Notes under the pieces: generated by a model
What the model was told of the DNA's origin: nothing
The model's input: only the letters and a program-made list of their open reading frames with translations
Database searches by the model: none
Program-made: the position numbers and the translations under genes
Source: Bryobacteraceae bacterium
GTDB lineage: Bacteria > Acidobacteriota > Terriglobia > Bryobacterales > Bryobacteraceae
NCBI GenBank assembly: GCA_014379815.1
Contig: JACMLA010000251.1
Span: 1 to 7,095 of the forward strand
Reading direction: 5' to 3'
DNA length: 7,095 bases
Part shown: piece after piece, positions 1 to 6,400 of the stretch
How the letters are laid out: every line of letters begins with the position of its first letter
How positions within the stretch are numbered: the stretch's first letter is position 1

Positions 1-148
1 GGAGAGTATCGTCGAGCCCGGACTTGCCCGGACCTTTGACGCCAAGTTCGCGTGCAAGTTGTTTGAAGGATGCGCGGCCGTGAGGCAGTCGCGCCATGTG
101 ACTTAAGAGAGCCTCTTCTGTTAGCGAATCGGCGTCGGCGCGGGGCAC
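1..148 (-). CDS. Probable ribonuclease R, N-terminal fragment (runs off window)
   Basis: This is an open frame of 49 codons on the minus strand that continues beyond base 1. It reads LTEEALLSHMARLPHGRASF and then KQLARELGVKGPGKSGLDD, which resembles the N-terminal winged-helix region of RNase R (VacB/RNB-family 3'-5' exoribonuclease), where an 'R-a-x-x-K-Q-L-x-R-E-L' helix is typical. The catalytic RNB and S1 domains would lie outside the window. The likely start is GTG at 148-146, 10 bases after the TetR stop codon. No good Shine-Dalgarno sits at the right distance: a GGAAAGG lies about 20 bases upstream, inside the tetR tail. ATG at 97-95 is possible, but it would remove part of the conserved helix. 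The short spacing and shared strand suggest cotranscription with tetR. Identity rests on a short stretch recalled from the family, so another winged-helix protein cannot be excluded. Confidence 0.5.
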   Translation of the reverse strand, partial: MPRADADSLTEEALLSHMARLPHGRASFKQLARELGVKGPGKSGLDDTL

Positions 149-158
149 GCCTACATTA

Positions 159-851
159 TTACAACCGGCCTTTCCCGGCGTTTGTCGGAGCCTCGTCGGT
201 ACAGGGTGGAGATTTGCGCAGTTGTGGAATGCAGGACGTAATGACACTGTCAAAGTACAGTGCCAGAGACTCACGGACCACGGTCTCCGGCATCGAATCC
301 GGTTCGACGATTTGGCGCATGGTCAGGCCCTGGGCCATGGAGATGAAGCTGCTTACGATGAGTTCCGTAGATGGGGCATTGGTGACATGGAATTCCTTGA
401 ACAGAGCATCCAGAAAGCGAGCCCCTGTGTGCGTGTCCTGGCCGACGAAATCCGCGATCATCTTGCGACTACTGTTGTTGCGTACTCCGTACATCTCCAT
501 CTCGAGGTAGAACATGCATCCTTTGCGATCAAGACACATGTCGATCGCGAAATTTCGCAACGCATTCAGCTTCTCTTCGGGAGTGGTATTCTCCGCCGCC
601 ATCTTTGCGAAGTCTTCGCGAGAACGAGCGCTTTCCCGATCGGCCACTGCCGCCAGAATCTCATCTTTCGTCTCGAAGTTCGAATAGAAAGCACCCCGGG
701 AGTAGCCCGCGTGCTCTGCGATGCGATCGATTGTGGTGGCCTCGATACCACCCGAAGAGAACAGATCGTGAGCCGCCTCGATCAGCCGTTCGCGGGTCAC
801 AGCCCTGCTTTCTTCCCGGCTTAATCGTCTGCGCTGCTCTACCGGTACCAT
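159..851 (-). CDS. TetR/AcrR-family transcriptional repressor of the adjacent efflux operon
   Basis: This is a 230-residue regulator, slightly longer than the usual 190-220. Residues 16-66 form the TetR_N DNA-binding domain: helix 1 around RERLIEAAHDLFSSGG (20-35), then TTIDRIAEHAGYSRGAFYSN (39-58), where the helix-turn-helix and the G-x-F-Y-x-x-F signature are clear, followed by K62-D63-E64. Residues 80-205 are the variable, helical ligand-binding and dimerisation domain. The last 20 residues are polar and probably disordered. The start ATG at 851-849 keeps a basic N-terminal arm (RRR at 7-9); only a weak GGTAG precedes it. The gene is divergent from the TolC-adaptor-RND operon, the classic arrangement for a local repressor released by a pump substrate. 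A candidate operator lies inside its own promoter, which suggests autorepression. The ligand cannot be predicted. Family assignment is secure; the regulatory target is inferred from position. Confidence 0.95.
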   Translation of the reverse strand: MVPVEQRRRLSREESRAVTRERLIEAAHDLFSSGGIEATTIDRIAEHAGYSRGAFYSNFETKDEILAAVADRESARSREDFAKMAAENTTPEEKLNALRNFAIDMCLDRKGCMFYLEMEMYGVRNNSSRKMIADFVGQDTHTGARFLDALFKEFHVTNAPSTELIVSSFISMAQGLTMRQIVEPDSMPETVVRESLALYFDSVITSCIPQLRKSPPCTDEAPTNAGKGRL

Positions 852-870
852 CGGTTGTCATTCTACCGTC

Positions 871-900
871 ATTGTATTCACATACGCAAATGTATTTCGA
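871..900 (-). promoter_or_regulatory. Predicted sigma-70-type promoter of the tetR gene
   Basis: On the minus strand the -10 hexamer is TACAAT (876-871, 5/6 to consensus). An 18-base spacer separates it from a -35-like TCGAAA (900-895, 4/6). Transcription would begin near 864, leaving a leader of about 13 bases before the tetR ATG. Candidate operator 882-899 covers the spacer and part of the -35 element, so bound repressor would exclude RNA polymerase. This is a pattern match only. Confidence 0.5.
882..899. promoter_or_regulatory. Candidate TetR operator O1
   Basis: The core ATAC (882-885), six bases, then GTAT (892-895) is an inverted repeat of the size TetR-family dimers bind. It is followed by TTCG. 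The 18 bases match the site at 942-959 at 14 positions, with all four mismatches in the central spacer. An extra GTAT at 874-877, four bases upstream of the first half-site, could extend it. It lies within the predicted tetR promoter. Assignment to this regulator is inferred from location and repetition. Confidence 0.6.
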
Positions 901-902
901 TA

Positions 903-931
903 TTGACTTGTCTCCAAAGCCGAAGTAAGAT
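903..931 (+). promoter_or_regulatory. Predicted sigma-70-type promoter of the efflux operon
   Basis: The -35 is TTGACT (903-908, 5/6), the spacer is 17 bases, and the -10 is TAAGAT (926-931, 4/6, with the key T, A and final A-T in place). The expected transcription start, 6-7 bases after the -10, falls at about 937-938, which is on the GTG start codon of the TolC gene. The mRNA would therefore be leaderless or nearly so, in keeping with the lack of a convincing Shine-Dalgarno there. Confidence 0.6.
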
Positions 932-937
932 CCGAAT

Positions 938-2257
938 GTGAATACGTCGTTGTATTTCGGTGCGACTCTGGCTCTGACGCTGGCAGTTGACACACAAGCG
1001 GCAACTCTGGATGAGGCGATTCGAGAAGCGCTGGCGCACAATCGCCAGATCCGGATCAGCGCAGCTCAGGTAGAACGCCGCAAGTATGAGGTAGAAGCAG
1101 AGAAGACTAAGCGTCTGCCGACTGTGAACGTATCGGGAACAGCGGGCATTTCGTTGACACGGGCCGACGTAACGTTTCCCCGCGGTTCTTTCGGCGATTA
1201 CGCCGGCACTGGCCCGATTCCGGGAGACGATACCAGGGTTGGCATTCCACGGCAGCTTAGTGGGTTCTCGTACTCCAGTTTTTCGCTGCCACTGACACAG
1301 CAGAGTCGTATTGGGGCAAGAATCGCCGGCGCGCGTCTTGAGGTAGAGCTCGCCGCAAACGATCGTGAGCGTACAGAGCACGAGGTTGTGCGGGACGTGC
1401 GTCAGTTGTACTTCGCTTCGCTAGCGGCGGAGGCTGCAGCGAAAGCAACTGAAGCGAACCTGACACTGGCAAAAGAGGTAGAGCGACTCGCGTCAGAAGG
1501 CCTCGATATCGGTACCACACTTCCGTCGGAAAGAGGCGAGGCTGTTGCCCGTCGGATTCGCGGAGAAAGCGCTGTGTCTGCTATTGCGGCGGACCGCGCG
1601 AATCTCCGGGAACAGCTCAACCTGTTGCTGGGCAGGGCGCTGGATGAGTCGTTTGAGTTTGTGCAGCCGGCTGAGGCTTTCTTGTCTGACTTAACGCTTG
1701 CGGAGATGCGCCGGCTTGCTGCGAGCGGACGCCCCGAGATTGTGGCCGCACAACTTCGCGTGCAGCAGACGGAAACCTCCATTCGGGCCAGGCGAGCTGA
1801 ATTTATCCCGGATGTGAGTCTCACGGTGCAGCATTTCGGTTTTCTGAATACCGGGAATCTCGCGCCGTCCAACTATGCCGTAGCGGGCCTGCAAGTTTCC
1901 TGGGAGCCATGGGATTGGGGCCGCAAGAAACGGGAACTCCAGTCGTTGCGCTCACAAGCTGAGGGCGCGCGTCTGGCGGTTGAAGACTCGCAGCAGCAAG
2001 TACAGCGCGAGGCGAGTCAGGCTCTGCGGGCATGGGAGCAGAGTGGACGTGATGTGGCAACTGCACGCGCTGCGGTTGTTGCCGCGCAGGAATCGCTTCG
2101 CGTGGTTCGCGAGCGATTTGGTCAGCAAGCCGCGCTGATGCGGCAACTACTGGAAGCACAAGCAACTTTTGAGACGGCACAGGAGCAGCAAGTGCGAGCC
2201 GAGGCGTCGCGTGGAACTGCATGGGCCAACCTGCAACTGGCAATTGGGAGAAAGTGA
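938..2257 (+). CDS. TolC/OEP-family outer-membrane efflux channel
   Basis: This 439-residue protein forms the outer-membrane and periplasmic tunnel of the tripartite pump, expected to assemble as a trimer. It has the two tandem OEP repeats of the family. Residues 22-230 begin with the typical 'TLDEAIREALAHNRQIRISA' helix, and residues 252-437 repeat it ('LTLAEMRRLAASGRPEIVAA'). Long Ala/Gln/Glu-rich helices lie at 130-225 and 330-430. Strand segments occur around 62-75 and 292-325; the W-E-P-W-D-W-G-R motif at 322-329 is characteristic of the family. A signal peptide is predicted with cleavage after T-Q-A (residue 21). The start is GTG at 938: an in-frame TAA at 926-928 blocks any longer product, and ATG at 936 is followed at once by a stop codon. 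The n-region of the signal has no Lys or Arg, which is odd. It is the first gene of the operon, ending in TGATGA, which is shared with the adaptor start. Confidence 0.95.
   Translation: MNTSLYFGATLALTLAVDTQAATLDEAIREALAHNRQIRISAAQVERRKYEVEAEKTKRLPTVNVSGTAGISLTRADVTFPRGSFGDYAGTGPIPGDDTRVGIPRQLSGFSYSSFSLPLTQQSRIGARIAGARLEVELAANDRERTEHEVVRDVRQLYFASLAAEAAAKATEANLTLAKEVERLASEGLDIGTTLPSERGEAVARRIRGESAVSAIAADRANLREQLNLLLGRALDESFEFVQPAEAFLSDLTLAEMRRLAASGRPEIVAAQLRVQQTETSIRARRAEFIPDVSLTVQHFGFLNTGNLAPSNYAVAGLQVSWEPWDWGRKKRELQSLRSQAEGARLAVEDSQQQVQREASQALRAWEQSGRDVATARAAVVAAQESLRVVRERFGQQAALMRQLLEAQATFETAQEQQVRAEASRGTAWANLQLAIGRK
942..959. promoter_or_regulatory. Candidate TetR operator O2, inside the first codons of the channel gene
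   Basis: ATAC (942-945), six bases, GTAT (952-955), then TTCG. It has the same layout as O1 and starts exactly 60 bases downstream of it. Perfect pairing extends one more base on each side (A941/T956). It covers codons 2-8 of the TolC gene and sits just after the predicted transcription start, where bound repressor would block initiation or early elongation. Function is inferred, not shown. Confidence 0.55.
2246..2250 (+). promoter_or_regulatory. Ribosome binding site that sets the adaptor start
   Basis: GGGAG lies six bases before ATG 2257, inside the last codons of the TolC gene. It selects this ATG rather than the in-frame ATG at 2221, which has no comparable site and would place 12 polar residues ahead of the lipoprotein signal. 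The TGATGA stop/start junction suggests translational coupling. Confidence 0.75.
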
Positions 2258-3453
2258 TGAGACCGACCTTAATCTTTTCCGGGATCGTGAGTGTGCTGGT
2301 GCTGTTTGGCCTGACGGGATGCAAGTCAGAGCACAAAGTGGCTGCAAGGGAACTGACTTCGGTCCGTTCGTGGACTGTCCGACCGGGTATGGCGGCACAG
2401 GAGGTTCGCTACTCGGGCAGCGTGGAACCTCTTGCGCAGGTGACTCTGGCGTTCCGAACCGCGGGCATCGTCCAGAGCGTTCGCACTGTACAAGGAATCA
2501 ATGGTCGCCCCCGACCGCTGGAGACAGGAGATTTTGTAGCTGCCGGAACTGTGTTGGCGACTGTTCGAAGTGCGGAGTATCGCGCACGGACCAGTGCCGC
2601 TGAGGCCCAGTTGTCGGACGTGCGGTCTGGCAAGGACTCAGCCGCAGCTCAGGTTGCGGAAGCGGAGGCAGCGAAGAGCCAGGCTGCGCTGGATTGGGAC
2701 CGCGGCCGAAAGCTGTTTCAGGTTCAGGCGATGACGCAGGCTGAGCTCGATGGGATCAAAAGCAGGCTGGATGCATCAAGCGCGAGGGTGGAAGCCGCAA
2801 GGGCTCAGGTGTCTTCAGCCGAGGCGAGAATCGACGCAGCCCGGGCATCTACGGATGAGAGCCGGGTGGCTTTGAATGACACGACGCTGGTCGCGCCCTT
2901 CAGCGGATATGTGGTTTCGCGAAGCGTCGAGCGAGGTGCCTTCATGGACACGGGAACATCGGCGATCAGTCTCGCTGACCTGACGCGCGTCAAGATCGTT
3001 TTCGGTGTTCCCGATACTGGACTTGCGCAACTGCGACCGGGGGCGGTGGTTCACGCCAGAATCGATGCCTTGGGCGTTGACGCAATTCCAGCGACCGTCG
3101 AATCTGTCTCGCCCATTGCAGATTCGGCAACTCGCGCTTTCCGGGTCGAAGCAATTGCTTCCAACCCGCAGCGAAAACTGAGTGCGGGCATGGTGGCCTC
3201 TGTCGTGATTAGTACCCCGGCCGTTCGAGAGCAGCTGATTGTTCCCTTAAGCGCCCTCGTCCGCGGCACAGAGGAACACGACTTCGCCGTCCTGGCGCTG
3301 GAAGGCTCCACGGTTCGTAAACGTTCAGTTCGCATCGGAGTCGCGCAGGGCAGTTCTGTTGCGGTGCTAAGCGGATTAACGGCGAATGAAAGGATCGTTC
3401 AGGATGGCGTGGCTCGCTTGAAAGATGGCGAGATGGTCCAGATTCTGCAGTAA
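2257..3453 (+). CDS. RND efflux periplasmic adaptor (membrane fusion) lipoprotein
   Basis: This 398-residue AcrA/MdtA-like HlyD-family protein links the pump to the TolC channel. The lipoprotein signal has hydrophobic residues 4-18 and lipobox L19-T20-G21-C22, so the mature protein should be lipid-anchored at Cys22. Order of parts: first lipoyl half at about 48-104; coiled-coil hairpin at about 107-203, rich in Ala, Glu and Gln; second lipoyl half at 208-240 (TTLVAPFSGYVVSRSVERGA); beta-barrel at about 243-318; membrane-proximal domain at 320-398. The hairpin tip has R149-x3-L153-x6-T160, close to the RxxxLxxxxxxS motif by which adaptors contact TolC, with Thr for Ser. The first lipoyl half carries an extra loop of about 12-15 residues (G80-D92). 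Start choice rests on the GGGAG site and the lipobox. It is the second gene of the operon, one base overlapping the channel gene and 15 bases before the permease. Substrate is unknown. Confidence 0.95.
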   Translation: MRPTLIFSGIVSVLVLFGLTGCKSEHKVAARELTSVRSWTVRPGMAAQEVRYSGSVEPLAQVTLAFRTAGIVQSVRTVQGINGRPRPLETGDFVAAGTVLATVRSAEYRARTSAAEAQLSDVRSGKDSAAAQVAEAEAAKSQAALDWDRGRKLFQVQAMTQAELDGIKSRLDASSARVEAARAQVSSAEARIDAARASTDESRVALNDTTLVAPFSGYVVSRSVERGAFMDTGTSAISLADLTRVKIVFGVPDTGLAQLRPGAVVHARIDALGVDAIPATVESVSPIADSATRAFRVEAIASNPQRKLSAGMVASVVISTPAVREQLIVPLSALVRGTEEHDFAVLALEGSTVRKRSVRIGVAQGSSVAVLSGLTANERIVQDGVARLKDGEMVQILQ

Positions 3454-3468
3454 AGCAGGTAAAACAAC

Positions 3469-6400
3469 ATGTCGCACCATCAAAATCTGGATAACAAACA
3501 CAATACTGCCCGGTATTTCGTTGAAAATCGTCAGGTGTCATGGGCGGTATTGGTGGGCGTGGCTGTGTGGGGCCTTTGGGGATACGTCAATATGCCCCAG
3601 CGTAAGGATCCCGAGATTCCGGTTCGCGACACTCTCGCGATTGTGCGCTGGCCCGGTATGCCCGCCGAACGCATCGAACAGCTCGCCACGAAAAAGGTCG
3701 AAGAAGCTTTGGCGCAAAACACCCACGTCACCGAGCTTCGATCGGTAACGAGGCCCGGAGTCGCGTACATCTTTGCGAAGTTCGATGAAAAGCTGGAAGG
3801 TACAGGCAGGGAGCTCGATGATCTCCAGGGAAAGCTTGCGACCCTTCAACTCCCTTCCGGTGTGATGCCGGTCGAGCTTGTCAAAGACTTCGGCGACACG
3901 GCGACTCTGATGTTGACCGTGGCCAGCCCTCCAGCCGATCGGATGGATCTGGATCTGCGAGCCCGGGAGATCGGCCAGGTTCTTCGCCCGGGCCGCGTGT
4001 CGGTGATCTGGCCCGCAGCGCGTACCCTGCAATCGAGCGAGCTGAGCCGAGTGACGCAGAGGATCGGCCAGTGGCTTGAAGAGAGTGGAGCCGGCAAACA
4101 GATCCAGAGTCTAACGGGCTCGGGATTCGCTGGCTTCGACTTGCAGACGACGAAGTCACCGGCAGAAATCCTGAACCGGGTGAAGCAGCTGGCAATCACA
4201 AAGTTGCAGATTCCAGAACTGCATCCCGATGTTTGGGAGCCGATCGCAGTCTCTGATGCAGCTCAGGTGCGCTCTTCGCTGGAGCAGGTTGCCGGTGCGA
4301 AATTCAGCTATCGTGAACTGGACAACTTCACCGAGAAGATCGAGAAAGCTCTGAAGACCCTGTCCCCTGTGACACGGGTGAATCGTTCCGGCCTTCTTCC
4401 CGAGCAGATCCTGGTGCAGTACTCACAGGAGCGGTGGGGTGCTTATGGCATACCGGCGGACCGCATCCAGCAAACGCTGAGGGCGCGCTCCACCGTTGCC
4501 GTGCCTGCGGCGATCAATGCCGAGGGCCGATCACTTCCAGTGGTCCCGGATGCCGACTTCCGCTCGACCGACGAGATCGCGAATCTGTTGATTCCAGCAG
4601 GCAACGGGTCGAACGTGTACCTGCGCGATTTCGCGGAAGTGGAACGAGGGTACGAGACGCCAGCCCGCTTCCTGAATTACTTCAACTATCGCGATACCCA
4701 GAGCAAGTGGCATCGTGCGCGTGCTGTCTCACTGGACATTCAGATGCGTAGCGGCGAGCAGATCGCGCATTTCGATGAGGTGGTTACCGCTGAACTCGAG
4801 AAGGTGAAACAACAGCTTCCCGCGGACCTGATTCTTGACCGGACGTCGGATCAGCCGAAGCAGGTGGAAGAGGCGGTTGAGCTTTTCATGGGGAGTTTGT
4901 GGGAAGCAATTGCACTGGTCGTGCTTGTCTCGTGGATTGGCTTTCGCGAATGGCGCTCGGCATTATTAATGGCTCTTGCGATTCCAATAACTCTGGCGAT
5001 GACATTCGGAATGGCTCAGCTGCTGGGCGTCGATCTACAACAAGTTTCGATTGCGTCTCTGATCATTGCTCTGGGCCTGCTGGTTGACGATCCTGTTGTG
5101 GCGGGCGATGCCATCAAGCGTGAGCTGGGTGCCGGCAGGCCAGGTATGTTTGCTGCCTGGCAAGGCCCTACAAAACTCTCGAGGGCCATCCTTTTTGCCA
5201 CGTTGACCAACATCGTGGCGTACCTTCCGTTTCTGCTGATGAGCGGAGACAACCGGCGGTTTCTGTTTACGCTGCCCGTTGTGATGACCTGCGCCTTGAT
5301 CGCCTCGCGGCTGGTCTCCATGACGTTCATCCCTCTGCTGGGTTACTACCTGCTGCGGCCTCACGCGGAGCCAACTCTGCAGGAGCGGCGCCGCACGGGC
5401 TTTGGAGCTCTTTACTACCGCACCGGCCTCTGGGCCATTGAGCATCGCTGGGCCGTTCTTGGTGTATTTGTTGTGGGGTTGCTGGGCATTGGCTATATGG
5501 CCTCAGGCTTGAAGCAGCAGTTTTTCCCCTTCGAGCGCCAGTATCTTTCGTTTGCCGAAATATGGCTCCCCGAGAATGCGTCGATTACCGCTACTGCGGA
5601 AACGACAAGGAAGGCCGAACAGATCTTCAAGCGAGTCGCAGAAGAGTACGGGCGAGGGAAAAAACACGATGGGGAGCGCGTACTGCGGTCGTTGACGACT
5701 TGGGTCGGTGGCGGGGGGCCACGCTACTGGCTGACCAGCAATCCCGAACCGCAGCAGCCGAATTACGCACACGTGCTGGTCCAGGTGCAGGACAAGGAGG
5801 ACACGGCAGAACTGCTTCCGCTGTGGCAGAAGGCTCTCAGCCGCGAGATACCCGGCGCTACGGTAGACGTTCGACGTCTAGAGACCAGCGCTCCAATCGG
5901 GATCCCAATTCAAATTCGTTTGTCGGGCGATGACGTGAAGGTGCTGCGCGTGGAAGCAGCGAAGCTGGAGCAGCTGTTCCGGAGCACGAAAGGATCGTCC
6001 CGCGTACGCGACGACTGGGGTGAAGATATCCTGACGGCACATCTGAACATCGATGAAGCACGATCGGCGATGGCGGGAGTTTCGCCATCTGATGTGGCCT
6101 CGGCTGCTTCCGGAGGACTCGATGGAACAGTGATGGGATCGATACGGGACCGCGATCGGGAGATTCCCATCCAGCTACGTCTGCGCATGGAAGAGCGGGC
6201 GAGCAGTAGTGATATCAGCAACCTCTACGTGTACTCGCAGACAGGTCAATCGCGTGTGCCTCTTTCCCAGGTGGCTTCACTGGACTACCGCATGCAGCCC
6301 GCCCGCATCGGTCGCTATCAGCAGTTTCGAACGATTACCGTCGCAAGCTTCCCTCAGGAAGACTATCTTGCGTCCGAGGTTCTTGAAGCTGCCATGCCGA

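Noticed and set aside
222..824. A 200-codon open frame on the plus strand opposite tetR
   Set aside because: It is antisense to a clear TetR protein, has no family resemblance and no ribosome binding site; it is explained by the codon bias of the opposite strand.
661..1041. Minus-strand open frame across the divergent promoter region
   Set aside because: It overlaps both tetR and the channel gene in other frames, and its product looks like random translation (Arg/Ser-rich, no domain).
2221..2256. Longer adaptor starting at ATG 2221
   Set aside because: It adds 12 polar residues before the lipoprotein signal and has no Shine-Dalgarno; ATG 2257 has GGGAG at the right distance.
3538..4032. Minus-strand open frames inside the permease gene, including 3846-4199
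   Set aside because: They are shadows of the permease frame with no start signals or recognisable motifs.
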